64,000 nucleotides of DNA from Gamarada debralockiae. Taxonomy: Eukaryota; Ascomycota; Leotiomycetes; Helotiales; Hyphodiscaceae. Below, in pieces: positions 1 to 12,888 of the stretch. Under the pieces are notes generated by a model. It was not told where the DNA came from and did not search any database. It saw only the letters and a program-made list of their open reading frames with translations. Positions within the stretch are counted from its first letter, which is position 1, and every line of letters starts with the position of its first letter. The translations under genes were made by a program, and so were the position numbers. The stretch lies in contig NXFV01001611.1 in the NCBI GenBank assembly GCA_002803225.1, positions 27,495 through 91,494 of the forward strand. Reading direction: 5' to 3'.

Positions 1-3000
1 GCTTCGACTGGCCGTCAATCCTCGTTTTATAGTGCCGTTGGCGAGAACAGAGGATTACCCCCGTCCAGTGTCGCATTTTCAAGCTCTTATATGGCGCCAT
101 ACTTTCCTCTTGAAGGCGTTCACCCAGATCCGAAGGACCTACCTACGGTGTCGTTGGATGTAGAAGACGAATCCACTTTCAGAGCAAGGCAGCTAGGACT
201 GGGAGATATCCATCCAGATCGAGTGGCCGGAAATGCTACGCATGCCAGCTTCATCCTGGAATTCCCCAGCGGAATCAGTGGTGTGTTTAACGCTAAAGCA
301 GCGAACGCAGTTGCAGGCCTGCTCAGTGCGGTGCAAGCAACAGATCCAGTCGACATCCTGGACAAGCTTCAGATCGACACCATGAATGAAATTTTTGCCT
401 TGAACAAACAGAAAATTACGAGTGAGAAGGTGACAGATTTCGGCGTTCGAACACCTGGCATCAGCCTCCGTTTCTTGAACTCCTCTACCTTGGAAGATTC
501 AAGTGCTCGTCAAGATATGCACGACCAATACGATCTGTCTATGTCCGGACTGGCAATTACTTCCAGATCTGAAATCATTCCAATGGAGAGAGAGATGCCC
601 GAAGAAGACCGAGAATCATCCACTGTCCATCTATCGCTTGCTTCAGCAGGTTTTGCCGCCAAAGAACGTTTCAGCGACATGAGTGACCCGCAGGCGGCTG
701 TCAATGGCGTTCTGGAGGACGTCGTCTTTTGGATGGCCTCAGGGCGAGAAACTTCGGCTAGCGTTGTATTCAAGGTTGTCGAGCTCACTACCGTCAGCAG
801 CAAGGTGGAGTATCTTGCTTCGTTGCTCCATCGAACAAATGTTCTTGGCAGCACAATGGCAGAAACATTTTCTTCTCGACTCAAACAGCAAAAGAATCGA
901 GTCCAGCTCTTCACCTATCTTGTGGCCACAGCTGGACAAGCAGCTACCGACCCCTTATTCTTGACGAGGCCATCTTATGTGCTACGTTCTGCATCAGACC
1001 ACCTGCGATCGAGCGACTCTTGGAAAATTATTACGCGTCTGCATCATATGTATGCTAGCCTGGATCCTTCGACCCAGAATGACATAACAGCGCGTTGTTT
1101 CAGCAATGCAGAGGCAATTCCCGAAGATGCTCAGCAACGCGTTCTTGAGGGCTTTGATCGATGGAGGAGTTGGGACTTGAACAATATTAATGCTTGTCTC
1201 TTGATGAGCAAAGTTTATGGGTCTAGAGAAGCTGTCGACAGGACAACTTCGCAGAAGCCCCTGAGATTGTCATGGCGGACCGAGCTTGTTCGACTTATTC
1301 TAGATCCTGGGCCAAAGCAAAATGAGATTTCGTTGGAACTTGTTACTACAACGTTCGAAAACAAGGCTGTCATTCCGGAACTCGGTGGACAATCCGAAAG
1401 AGATACCTCACCTGTCCAGACCACTGTCTTGCAAGTTTTCTGCTCGGACGTGTCTATCAATCTCAACTGGGAGCTATGTGAATTGGCAGATGATATTATC
1501 ATGCTGTACAATCAGAGCGAGCCGTCTCTAAACCTACAGGGAAATCAGTCTCCTGTGGCATCGAGTAACACCCAACCGAAGCCCAACCACAATTTGCACA
1601 TTATCATCGCGACCGAAAATGGTTCCATTAACTTAGATACCGTCAACATCAGAGCTGTATCTCTCAGTAAAGGCCTTAAAGCGTCTTTTGTGATGCGCGC
1701 TGGAGATGGAGCAGAAATCCAATCAGTGACCAATCTAGTGCTGGCAGCAGAGGCGGCTACTTCGAAGGTCCGAAGTCATTCGCAAGAATTGACCCTTTAC
1801 CAAATGCGCCATCCAAGTATTTACGCTTCATATGAGGCAGTAGTCATTGATGACACCCCAAACAACGTCATCAAAGTTGCTGGTAACTGCCAGGAATTGT
1901 CGTTTGTGGTGAGGCAAGATATCCTAGCCTTGATCGAAGTACTAGATCTCGTTATTGGCGACGAAGTTGCTCAACTCCATCGCTTGAAGGCCAGTGTCCC
2001 GTCCCCAGGCTCTCCCGGAATGGAACTCGTCGAACAACCCGCACCTCCTGGTCCCACAACACCGTCTAGAAATCGAATAAACGTGGCCCTCTTTTTGGAC
2101 ATGTATCACATAAGTGTTCCTCTTCTTCACTCTTTGAAGTACAACGTTTCTGGTGTTGTTGCCCGAGCTTCGGTTGCAGCACAACTCGAGTCCGAGATAA
2201 TTTTTGACTTCGACATCAAAGAGCATTCGCATGATATCCAGACGATTATCAACAACAAGGCTCAAAGCATGTCGTTGCTTCAGATGCCCCCGACCAACGG
2301 TCGCATTACTACCCACATGAGCGATGAAGAAAATTCGGTCGCGGTTTATGCATCGGTTGAAGAAATCCAACTAGATGCAGCTGCCATTCATAGCCTCCTG
2401 ACTACGATCAACAGACCTGAGATCTCTAGCGTCGTAGCCGACATAAAGGAGGATGTCAAAGGCGTTCAAGTTCATCTTGAGGAAATATTTGGGCCGGACA
2501 AGAAACCCACAATACCCAAGGCACCGGTCGGGGTGAAGCCGTTCATTTATGATGCCCACCTAACCTTGGCTGGCTTTGATGTCTTTGCAAACGCCCGAGG
2601 CGCTCAGAGTGATCACGACACAGCGAGATTAGACCTCAATCTTGGTCGCGTTCAATTCGTCGTTTCCAATCGACTAGAACCACACGGCCCAGTGCTTGCC
2701 TTCCCTGAATTACGTGTGGGGCTGCGGCACATCATGTTTGAGTTGTCCCGATGGAATGAATCTGCAATGGAGCCTTGCGGTAACTTTGCATTCGCTGCCT
2801 TCTTGACAGCGACCTCGAAACAGAATGCGGCCGGGGAAGAAGTCAGATCGTTCCATCTGAAAAGTGATGCCCTGGAAATCAATCTCTTTGCTGAAACGGC
2901 ATCCTCAGTTGTCGATGTTATAGGAAACTTGCAGGACAAGATCAAAGATCTAGACCTTTCGCGGGAGAAGAACTATTTCCGAAAGTTGCGCAAGCCGAAG

Positions 3001-5948
3001 CCCCGCATCGCACTCAACGAAGAGCAATCAGAGCCTGTTGAGAGTAACAATGGCTCGGCAATAATGTTTTCCTCAATGTACTCCCTTGAGCTATTGAATA
3101 TCCAAATCTGCTGGCTCGTCGAGAAATTTGAACCCGACCACTTTACGGATGTGGAAAAGGAGAATCTGGTACTTTTATTGAAGCGCATCGACCTTTCGAC
3201 TAAAAAAGAGAATACTGCTCGCCTTACCATAGAAGATCTTCAATTGCAAATGGTTCCAGCATCTCATGACAAGAACCATCGATCTCTGAACTCGGCCCTC
3301 CTCCCAGAAGTTATCTTCAATGTCGGTTATGTCTCTACGGCCGATGCTCGTCGATTGGCCTTCCAGGCAGCGGGCAAATCTCTCGATCTTCGATTGACAT
3401 CTCAATTTATCATACCCGCTGCTGAACTGCAGAAATCGATCGGTTCTGCCGCTGACAAAGTTCGCGCCGCTACGGCTTCCTGGACGTCGCCAGCTCCAGG
3501 CAGCACCCCAACAGAACCCAGCCGCCGCCAGCCATTCTTTGGGAGGAAACGCATGGAGTCTTTACTGGTAGATGCAGACTTTGCGGGTGCCGTGGTCTAT
3601 TTGTCCGGCAAGACAGTTCCCGACAATTCTCGAGGCAAAAGTGGCAGAGCTCCGCAAGCTGGGAGGTACGGGCAATTTACGCACACGGACGCGAGCAGCA
3701 ACACAGTCCTAAGAGCTCCTGGGCTTGCCTGGAAGGTTGAATATAAAGACAGTGGTCTGGACGATCCTTCATTGAACGCTGAGGTCAAAGTGGACGCATC
3801 ATCAAATATTCTGTACCCTGCGGTAGTCCCACTTATCCTCGAGATATCTTCAACAGTAAAGGAGGTCGTTAGTGACGGAGACAAGAAGAAGCCCTTGCAG
3901 CCCAAAGCATCACAGCAGAAATTCATGAGTGCGGACGAGGACAACATCTTGACAGCCGATCCCAGTGCTGTACTTGGTCGAACGCGACTAAACCTAGGTC
4001 TCCGCATCTGCAGGCAAGAGTTCAGTCTCAGCTGTCAGCCTATAGCTCGTGTCGCTGCAACCGCTCGATTCGACGACATTTACATCACGATCAATACTGT
4101 GCGGTCAACCGAGCATGGCCATTTCTTCGCTGCATCCGGTGTATTTACGAGACTGCAAGCATCGGTGCAGCACGTTTATTCTAGAGAGTCCACTGGTAGC
4201 TTCGATGTAGATTCGGTCTTTCTTTCGTTAATGAACAGCAAACATGTCAGTGGTACGAGCGGCGTTTCTGCGATTTTGAAAATCAGCCCTATGAAAGTCT
4301 TGGTGAACACCAAACAATTGCAGGACTTTCTGCTCTTCAGAGAGATCTGGATGCCCACTGAAATACGACAAAGCTCATCACCTCCAGTCCCAACGCCGTC
4401 AAGAGAACAGTCTCAAACTTTCCTGGTCCAAAGATATCAGCAAGTTGCAGCTACAGGAGCTTTCCCTTGGAATGCGACAGTTTCCATTGCAGAGCTCGAC
4501 GTCCAGCTCGATCTCGGCCAAGCCATTGGAAAATCCGCATTTATGATATCCAACTTCTGGATATCATCGAAAAAGAGCTCGGATTGGGAACAAAATCTAT
4601 GTTTGGGCTTCGAAAAGGTCGGAGTAGATAGCACTGGAAGAATGAGTGGATTTGTGGCCCTCCAAGACTTCAAGATACGGACCTCGATTCAGTGGCCCGC
4701 CCGCGAGATGGCTCTCAATCAGACACCTCTTGTCCAAGGATCGCTGGGCTTCAGTCAACTTCGAGTCAAGGCTGCGTTTGATTACCAAGCATTCCTCGTG
4801 GCCGATATCACATCCTTTGAGTTTCTCATGTACAATGTCCGAAACGGAGCTAATGCTAAGGGTGATCGTCTCGTTGCTATTCTGGATGGAGAAGCGGTTC
4901 AGGTGTTTTGCACAACGACAAGTGTATCTCAAGCCCTTGCTTTATTCCAAGCTTTCCAGCGACTCGTTCAGGAGAAGAGATCGAATTATGAAGCATCGCT
5001 CACAGAGATCGAGAAGTTCATGAACCGCAAATCGGTCTCACACCCGTCGACCTCTCCAAGGAAGCTTCCTCTGGACTTAACTGAGGAAGGGAAAGTGGCG
5101 AAATCGCCGATATCTCTTCACACTGACGTGATCGTGACATTGAAGGCAGTCAATGTCGGCTGCTTCCCAAACACTTTTTCCGACCATCAAGTCTTCAAGA
5201 TCGAGGCTCTGAATGCACAGGCTCGCTTTGCTGTGACGATGGATGCTGGCAAGATTCATAGCATCCTGGGTTTGACACTCGGTCAACTACGCATCGGTCT
5301 CGCGGGTGTCAAGAAAATCGAAGTGCCAAAATCAGTCGGCGATATATCCGTCGAAGACGTCGTCAACAGCGCCACTGGTTCACGAGGTGGCACCATCCTC
5401 AAAGTTCCCAAAGTCGAGGCAATCATGCAGACCTGGCAAGTTCCCAGCTCGAACCACATCGATTACATATTCAAGAGTTCTTTCGAAGGCAAGGTTGAGG
5501 TTGGATGGAATTATTCTCGCATCAGCTATATCCGCAGCATGTGGGCTTCTCACTCGAAAGCTCTTGCGCAAAGACTTGGGAAGCCGCTTCCGCCTTCTGC
5601 GGTGAAAATCACTGGTGTGCCGGATGAGGAAGGCTCGGAGAGGAAGGATGGCGAACAGCAGAAAATTACTGCGGAGGTGAACGTGCCGCAGTCGAAGTAT
5701 GATTACACGGCTCTTGAGCCGCCTGTCATTGAGACGCCACAGTTGAAGGATATGGGTGAAGCAACGCCACCTTTGGAATGGATCGGTTTGTTTCTCCATC
5801 TCTCTTTGAAATGTTGTACGACTAACTGGCAACAGGTCTACATAGAGATCGCCTTCCCAACCTCACTCACCAGATTGTGATAGTGACGCTATTGGAGCTG
5901 GCTAGCGAGGTGGAAGATGCTTATGCGAAGATTCTAGGATCTTCTTGA
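1..5948 (+). CDS. CSF1: Csf1 / bridge-like lipid transfer protein (BLTP1-type), 5' truncated by window
   Basis: The frame is already open at base 1, so the first ATG at 91 is internal. The coding part is 1..5785 joined to 5836..5948; the 50 bp intron has donor GTTTGT, a CTAAC branch at 5822 and acceptor CAG. Splicing replaces a spurious tail with one ending AYAKILGSS. The visible 1,965 residues match the C-terminal two thirds of fungal Csf1, a family usually about 3,000 residues long; recognisable stretches are PLVQGSLGFSQLRVKAAFDY and SKYDYTALEPPVIETPQLKD. Csf1 (Tweek/KIAA1109 relatives) forms a long hydrophobic groove that moves phospholipid between membranes at contact sites, in yeast feeding phosphatidylethanolamine to GPI-anchor synthesis. 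The N-terminal membrane anchor lies before the window. No lesion is seen. The family call is from memory of the fungal orthologues. Confidence 0.9.
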
Positions 5949-6902
5949 TGGATGTTCTTTGTAAATATTTGGGTGGTGGGTTGATTTGGCATCACGGAAC
6001 GGCATAGCGATGGAGTTGAAGAGCAGCGAATGGGATTGCGTCAGAGCTGAAACGCAAAAACGTATATACAGTGTAAATTTAAGATATTAAGGGCTAAATT
6101 TCTGGTAATGGGCTGCTTCACGCCGATGAATTTTGAGGTTTCTCACGGCGTCTTTCCCGATTGGGACCGGCGAAGACGCAGCTTTACCTTTTTTGGCCAT
6201 GGCAAGTGATGGGGTCTTGGATCAAACTTCACAACGTCCTCCTCCCAACGGCGAATTTGGGAGTCTTGCCGGAATTCAGTGGGTTCAAGGAGTCACAGAT
6301 GTCATCGCCGGTTGAGAATTAATCAGAAGGCAAATAGGGTTTGTGACTCTTGCTTGAGTGTTAGTTGGTGAATGGTGAAGGGGCAAAATTTAAGCGAAAC
6401 TCACGTGGGATTACTCTTGCACTGTTTTGGTTGTTGTTCAGCTAAAATAAAAAATGACATTCAAAAGGCGGCATTTTATTTTAGTGTCTTTTTTTGTGAC
6501 TCTTTTCCCGGGTAAATCTCGTTTAAGGGTTAGCCCTGCTCTCGACTGGCTTGGAAGGAGGGGTAAATTCTACGGCGGCCGGTTCAAACTAAGATTCACT
6601 GGCCGACTTCCCTCGATATTTTACGCTAACCAAACTCGCCCCACTACTGCCACATCTTTTCGAAGAAGTTATTCAAACCCCCCACCTCCTGCACCCATCT
6701 CTATCGAAAGACTTCAATACTTTCGTTGCGCCTTCTATCTTTCCTGTCTGGGTCATCCACGACAGCTTCAGATAGATAGATTCAAGTCTCAGGTGGACTT
6801 TCATTCACACTCGCAAATCAAGATCAACAGCACCAGCAACAGCGCTCGGCGCCATCAAAAACTTCTCCCAATTAATCAGCTTTTCGAAGCACCACCGCCA
6901 CC
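5949..6902. promoter_or_regulatory. Intergenic region: Csf1 3' end and elongation factor 2 promoter/leader
   Basis: No gene is seen. The last 300 bases before 6903 are pyrimidine-rich and lack a clear TATA box, as expected for the leader of a very highly expressed translation gene. The EF2 start sits in a strong CCACCATGG context. An ATG at 6454 opens a 186-codon frame across the leader that overlaps exon 1; it has no recognisable protein character and is taken as leader sequence. Confidence 0.5.
6442..6484. repeat. Short A/T-rich inverted repeat upstream of EF2
   Basis: CTAAAATAAAAAATG at 6442..6456 is mirrored by CATTTTATTTTAG at 6472..6484, giving 13-base arms (with two extra A in the left arm) around a 15-base spacer. 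It could form a hairpin or be an MITE-like footprint; no function can be assigned. Confidence 0.45.
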
Positions 6903-9712
6903 ATGGTCAAGTAAGTATATTCAGCTCCTGCAGTCTATCAAATGCGCAAAGAAAGAAACATCTGCAGAGATCTCAACGTCTCAAGAAGATGTTCGAGATG
7001 AAGCGCAGAGATGAAGAGGAACTTCCATCGGAGTTAACAAAATGCAATGTCAACAAATGCTAACGTTTGTGCGAAATGCAGCTTCACCGTCGAAGAGGTT
7101 CGTCAATTGATGGACAAGCCTACCAACGTCCGTAACATGTCCGTCATTGCCCACGTCGACCACGGAAAGTCAACTCTCACCGATTCCCTCCTCTCGAAGG
7201 CTGGTATTATCTCCGCCGCAAAGGCCGGTGATGCTCGAGCAACAGATACCCGCGCAGATGAGCAGGAACGAGGTATTACCATCAAGTCAACCGCCATTTC
7301 CCTGTACGGAAACCTCACCGATGATGAGGATCTCAAGGACATTGTTGGCCAGCAAACTAATGGCAAGGATTTCTTGATCAACTTGATCGATTCGCCAGGT
7401 CACGTCGATTTCTCTTCTGAAGTCACTGCTGCTCTCCGTGTCACTGATGGTGCTCTTGTGGTCGTTGATACCATTGAAGGTGTCTGCGTGCAAACCGAAA
7501 CTGTCCTCCGACAAGCTCTTGGTGAGCGTATTAAGCCCGTTGTCATTATCAACAAGGTCGATCGTGCTCTTCTTGAGTTGCAAGTCTCAAAGGAGGATCT
7601 TTACCAATCATTTTCGAGAACCATTGAGTCCGTCAACGTCATCATCTCAACATACTTCGACAAGTCCCTCGGTGATGTCCAGGTTTACCCATACAAGGGC
7701 ACTGTCGCTTTCGGTTCCGGCCTTCACGGCTGGGCCTTCACAGTCAGACAATTCGCTCAACGATATGCCAAGAAATTTGGCGTTGACAGAAATAAGATGA
7801 TGGAGCGTCTCTGGGTAAGCATCTGGTGCCATCCTGCAACTACTGCTAGTACTAATGAAATTGCAGGGTGACAACTACTTCAACCCACACACCAAGAAGT
7901 GGACCAACAAGGGCACCCACGAGGGCAAGACTTTGGAGCGTGCTTTTAATCAGTTCATCCTCGACCCCATCTTCAGGATCTTCAATACCGTCATGAACTT
8001 CAAAAAGGATGAGATCCCAACTCTTCTTGAGAAGCTCAACATCAAGCTTACCTCCGAGGAGAAGGAGAAGGAGGGCAAGCAACTTCTCAAGATCATCATG
8101 CGAACTTTCCTTCCCGCCGCTGATGCTCTTTTGGAGATGATGATTCTGCACTTGCCATCCCCAGTCACCGCCCAGAAGTATCGTGCCGAGACTCTCTATG
8201 AAGGTCCCCCTGATGATGAGGCCTGCATTGCTATCCGCGACTGTGACCCCAAGGCTCCTCTCATGTTGTACGTCTCAAAGATGGTGCCAACTTCTGATAA
8301 GGGTCGTTTCTACGCTTTCGGTCGTGTTTTCGCTGGTACCGTCCGATCCGGTCTTAAGGTCCGCATCCAGGGTCCCAACTACACTCCCGGCAAGAAGGAT
8401 GACCTTTTCATCAAGGCTGTCCAGCGTACCGTTCTCATGATGGGTGGCAAGGTCGATCCTATCGATGATGTCCCAGCTGGTAACATTCTCGGATTGGTCG
8501 GTATCGATCAATTCTTGTTGAAGTCTGGTACTCTCACCACCAGTGAGACGGCCCACAACTTGAAGGTCATGAAGTTCTCCGTCTCCCCTGTCGTCCAACG
8601 TTCCGTCGAGGTCAAGAACGCCCAGGATCTCCCCAAGCTTGTCGAAGGTCTTAAGCGTCTCTCAAAATCCGATCCTTGCGTGTTGACTCTTATCAACGAA
8701 TCCGGTGAGCACGTCGTCGCCGGTGCCGGTGAGTTGCACTTGGAGATTTGCCTGAAGGATCTCGAGGAAGACCACGCTGGTGTTCCCCTCCGTATTTCTG
8801 ACCCTGTCGTCTCTTACCGTGAAACCGTTACTGGAAAGTCCAGCATGACTGCTCTGTCGAAGTCGCCCAACAAGCACAACCGGCTGTACATGATTGCTGA
8901 GCCACTCGACGAGGAAGTTTCCAAGGAGATTGAGGCTGGCAGGATCTCACCCCGTGATGATTTCAAGGCCCGTGCCCGTGTCTTGGCTGACGACTTCGGA
9001 TGGGATGTCACCGATGCCCGTAAGATTTGGTGTTTCGGTCCCGATACCAACGGCGCCAACTTGTTGGTTGACCAGACCAAGGCTGTTCAATACTTGAATG
9101 AAATCAAGGATTCCGTCGTCTCCGGCTTCCAATGGGCTACCAGAGAAGGACCAATTGCTGAAGAGCCAATGCGATCTTGCAGATTCAACATTATGGATGT
9201 CACTCTTCACGCTGATGCCATTCACCGTGGTGGTGGACAAGTCATCCCAACTGCTCGTCGTGTTCTTTACGCCGCCGCTCTCCTCGCCGAGCCAGGTCTC
9301 CTCGAGCCTGTCTTCTTGGTCGAGATTCAAGTTCCCGAGTCCGCTATGGGTGGTGTCTATGGTGTTCTTACCCGCAGACGTGGTCACGTTTTCAGCGAGG
9401 AGCAACGCCCAGGAACACCTCTCTTCACCATCAAGGCTTACCTTCCCGTCATGGAGTCTTTCGGCTTCAACGCTGATCTCCGCTCTCACACCTCTGGCCA
9501 GGCCTTCCCTCAATCCGTTTTCGATCATTGGCAGATTCTTCCTGGTGGATCGCCCATCGATGGAACCTCGAAGGTTGGTCAAGTTGTGCAGGAGATGCGT
9601 AAGCGTAAGGGTATCAAGGTTGAAGTTCCAGGTTACGAGAACGTAAGTTTCCATTCTCCAAACCTCATAAGAAAGATGCTAACTATTTTCACAGTACTAT
9701 GACAAGCTATAG
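6903..9712 (+). CDS. EFT2: Translation elongation factor 2 (EF2)
   Basis: Exons 6903..6910, 7082..7814, 7867..9642 and 9695..9712 join to 844 codons plus stop, the usual EF2 length. Exon 1 codes only MV and two bases of the third codon; exon 4 codes only YYDKL and stop. Introns are 171, 52 and 52 bp with normal GT-AG ends. The protein starts [15 protein letters not shown] and carries the GTPase P-loop AHVDHGKST near residue 30, the switch region [19 protein letters not shown] and NKVD. The diphthamide loop [14 protein letters not shown] is intact, with the modified His near residue 700. EF2 drives ribosomal translocation in the cytosol using GTP. No defect is visible and only this EF2 copy occurs in the window. 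Confidence 0.98.
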
Positions 9713-10375
9713 AAGCATCCTATCATCGCTGATAGATTTCCTCGACTCGGTACTGTTACGCGCATCCAAGACATGTCATCAGCGGCTTCAGCAAGATATC
9801 ACGAACGTCGTGAGGAAATAGGCTCATTCGCCAATCGGTCTTGGTGATCGACTTGGTACAAAAGCAAGCTGGACGCTGACGTGATGAACTTCGGTGCTCT
9901 TTTTCTTTCCCTTTTGGTTTGTTTTCCTGGTTTCCGTCTTCATGTATGTAACTGCATGAGAATTGAAACACATCTAGAACAGTCCTGCCTTTGTGACGAA
10001 TGAACGTGACCTGATAATTTTGCAAGTGCTTGAGTTGAGGTAGATTTAGTAGGTTCACCTTGTATTAGATGCAATAAAACAAAGCAAGCAAAGCAAGCCA
10101 TTCTCATGCAACCTTGTGCCATAGCAGTTTTCATGTCCCACTGCCAGTCCCAGTCCCAATCTCAGATATGCGCATTCCGGTAACGAGGAACTTCCCAACG
10201 CCAAAGCCAGACCCAAGCAAACCATTGCAGCAAGTCCTTTCCTTTCCTAACGCCAAAGCCAGACCTAAGCAATCCATTCCAGTCCATAAAGCAAATCCAG
10301 TCCCATCCACATCCCCATCCCAACGCCAGTCAAGACCCAAGCACTCTTCAATTTCAACCACTTCCATTTCACACC
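9713..10375. other. Intergenic between convergent EF2 and RS-rich gene
   Basis: Holds the EF2 3' untranslated region and a C/A-rich stretch with an imperfect repeat (separate entry). No coding frame with protein-like composition is seen here. Confidence 0.5.
10191..10345. repeat. Imperfect direct repeat, about 40-50 bp unit
   Basis: The block CCCAACGCCAAAGCCAGACC at 10195 recurs as CCTAACGCCAAAGCCAGACC at 10245, each followed by a similar AAGCAA.CCATT tail. A shorter, diverged third copy starts near 10319 (CCCAACGCCAGTCAAGACCC). It looks like a small degenerate minisatellite downstream of EF2. Confidence 0.55.
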
Positions 10376-10911
10376 TCAATCACCATCCTCATCCTCAACA
10401 GCAACCTCCGCCCTCTCTTCCTCCTCATCTTCCTTCCCACCACTTCCATGATCCCGACTCCTACTCCTAGTCCTCTGTCTCCGTCTCGGCTTTGGGCTCT
10501 TCCCACTGCCACCTACACTCCTAGATCGACTCGGACTTTGGCTCCGCCTCTTCTTCACCTCTGGCACTGTCAATAAATTGCCCTTCTTTTGGTACTTCCT
10601 ACGGCTTGGGGAGTGGGAACGGGTTTTATCTTTGGTTGATAGAGGGGAGTGCGTTTGTGGTGATGTTTGGGATAGGGATTGTGAGCGGCGGCGGCCTCGA
10701 CCGCGGAGGGTCATGCTTCCTCCCGAGGAGATCTGTGTTGGTGTTAGAATTTGGGGTAGGAAAGGGATTGGAAGAGACATACTTGAGCGGGAAGGGAGTT
10801 CGCGGAAGAGCGGCGACGCTTGCGGCCCCTTTGGTGCTGCTCGTCCTCGGTGGGGTTTTCGAGGTGGTGGCGTGATTTGGAGGCGCTGGGGGAGGATAGA
10901 ATGGATGCCAT
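10376..10911 (-). CDS. Small arginine/serine-rich (RS-like) basic protein, function unknown
   Basis: On the minus strand, exon 10911..10783 and exon 10732..10376 join across a 50 bp intron (GTATGT ... TTCTAAC ... CACAG) to a 161-residue protein. I chose the ATG at 10911 (context AAAATGGCA); the frame stays open upstream to about 11130, so a longer N-terminus spliced from further up is possible. The protein is very basic and low in complexity: RGRKRRRSS, RGRGRRRSQS, SPSRSRS and RTRSRSRD clusters, then an acidic tail EDEEEERAEVAVEDEDGD. RS repeats suggest a nuclear, RNA-processing-linked protein, but no RRM or other fold is visible. It converges with EF2. The splice and shared composition support a real gene; the function is not known. 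Confidence 0.6.
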
Positions 10912-11816
10912 TTTTGCGAGAAGGGACGTGTCTTTGGGTGGAGAGGTCGTGAGAGGTAATTGGGTATCTGAGGTGTGGACCCGGAAAGTGTGATGTGTTT
11001 GGGAGCTGCTGTGGGAGCAGCGGGTTGGGAAGGTGAATTGGGCGTCGAGGTGGTGTTTGTAGAAGTTGATGCAACGGCCCTTGATTGCTGCAAGGACTAG
11101 GGACTCCAACGATTGTCTATGCTGGTATCAGCAAGCTTCGTTGAATCTGACTTGCAGCGCGTATGCAATCCATAAATCGCAAGTGAACGAAGTGGGGGAC
11201 TGCAGAACGGACTGAAGAAACGACCGCAGTGAGACAACCTTGTACGAAACGCAACAGTGCAAGATTTAACATTCATAGCGGTGAAATTGGATATTTAAGA
11301 CGAAATTCCAACTTCAGGGGCAACAAATTCGGATGGGAGCGGATGCCAGCGTGACCTCATACCAAACCCCTCTTTCAGACCTTCAGTAATCACCGTACTT
11401 TCGGGGCCACTGATTTATCGGACCTTCCTCAATCACGAATCCATCCGAGCAAAAGAGTTCTCCCTCTACCCAGGGCTTCCTAGTCATGCTCGAGTTCCTG
11501 GTCAGGCGTTGGAGCGGGGAATGGAGAATTGACGCATTTAAGCAGAATCCACACTCACAGTGCAATTCCTCAAGCCTTCCAACCATATACATAGAACTTG
11601 TTGTCCAAAGCATCAATTATTCTCATACTTCAACAAAGAGGCAGCAGCATAAATATGTGTGGTGTTGCTGACGAGTAATATTGAGGGTCGTTGGGTCGGA
11701 GAAGGAAGCGGGTTTTTCTAGGCGAAAATGTTCTGCCACGGCAGGCCAAGAGCTTCTCGTCAAACCACAACTCCTCAATCAATCCAACTATCTACACTCC
11801 TTAAAATTGTTCAATC
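10912..11816. promoter_or_regulatory. Divergent intergenic region between RS-rich gene and AIM41
   Basis: About 900 bases upstream of two divergent genes. It may include a 5' exon of the RS-rich gene: a minus-strand ATG at 11276 leads a 41-codon stretch that could splice in through a 35 bp intron, but the donor GTCAGA is weak. Nothing else is recognised. Confidence 0.4.
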
Positions 11817-12408
11817 ATGATCGCAAGGCCAATGATTAGAGCTTCAAGGCTCTGCTGCCGCTGCTATGCGACAAACACCTCCACGGCACCTCCCATGCTG
11901 CTCAAAATCCGGTCCGCTCTCCCAGTCCCTCCACACCCCGGTAAACTAACAAATCCTCTGCAGGAAAGACATGAAGCTTGCAATGCAAAATAAAGACTCC
12001 AATCGACTTTCCGTTCTACGCTCCCTCCTCACCCAAACCCTCAACGCCTCCAAAACCTCGAACCCTATAAACACGGACATGCAAATGCTGGCCCTCCTTC
12101 GCAAATCCGCGAACGCGAGTCGCGCCGCGCAAGAAGAGTTTAAGGGTGCAGGACGATTAGATCTGGCGGAGAAAGAGGAGAACCAAATTAAGATTATGGA
12201 GGAGTATGCTGGGGTTGTGGAGGTCGTTGGGGAGGAGGAGATTAGGAGTACAGTTAAGAGAGTGGTGGATGCTATGAGGGCCGAAGGCTCGAAGATGCAG
12301 ATGGGTGAGGTTTTGAAAAAGGTCTTCAGCCCTGAGGTGTTAGGGGATAAGCCGGTTGAGAAGGGGGATGTTGTGAAGATTGTGAAGCAGATTTTGGCGG
12401 AGCCATGA
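11817..12408 (+). CDS. AIM41: Mitochondrial GatB/YqeY-domain protein (Aim41-like)
   Basis: Exons 11817..11911 and 11964..12408 give 179 residues. The 52 bp intron has an unusual donor, GTCCGC, but a good branch (AAACTAAC) and CAG acceptor. The splice restores the family motif MLLKIRKDMKLAMQNKD followed by SNRLSVLRSLL. The first 25 or so residues are Arg-rich without acids (MIARPMIRASRLCCRC), a likely mitochondrial presequence. The rest is the helical YqeY fold, related to the tail of the GatB amidotransferase subunit. Yeast Aim41 (185 residues) is mitochondrial and affects mitochondrial inheritance; its exact biochemical role is not established. The upstream ATG is preferred because starting at 11971 would lose the presequence and first helix. 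Confidence 0.85.
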
Positions 12409-12888
12409 CCGGCTTCGAGAGATTGACCTGTATAAGAGCTCTAGGTAACGTGCGAGGCGTACAAATAGTGTATGATATAGAGATTCCTGGCGTTGGAATC
12501 TACATCTCTGCTTTCTAAAAGCGTTTCTTTCTTGGTAATGCTGTAAGTGTAGCAGGCTAATAGCTCAGCCTTGTGCGAGAACACTGCGCCAAGCTTGAGG
12601 CACGCGTTATTTACTGTAGAGCAACCACCGCTACTTTTAAATAAAGAAATCTAAGTCCGGATTTATCTGAGTCAATAATAAATACTGTTAGTCGTTCATA
12701 GCCCTTTTCAGCCTTGCTACAAGGTATTCTCTTTTGATTGGCTGGCGGATGACGTCCGTCCTAAGCTCGGATGTTGCAAGGTCGAACGTGTAATCTTGGA
12801 AAGTTGCCTGTTGATGTTTTATTGAAACTCGTTGGACACAACCACCTTTTTCCATCGACATACCAATCATGCCATAAGATATCCCACT
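12409..12888. promoter_or_regulatory. Intergenic: AIM41 3' end and LSB6 promoter
   Basis: 480 bases with no coding signal. The frame of the next gene is open a little upstream of its ATG (to 12832), but no other ATG lies in frame there. Confidence 0.4.

Noticed and set aside
6454..7014. 186-codon ATG frame across the EF2 leader
   Set aside because: It overlaps EF2 exon 1 and intron 1 in another frame and has no protein-like motifs; leader sequence explains it.
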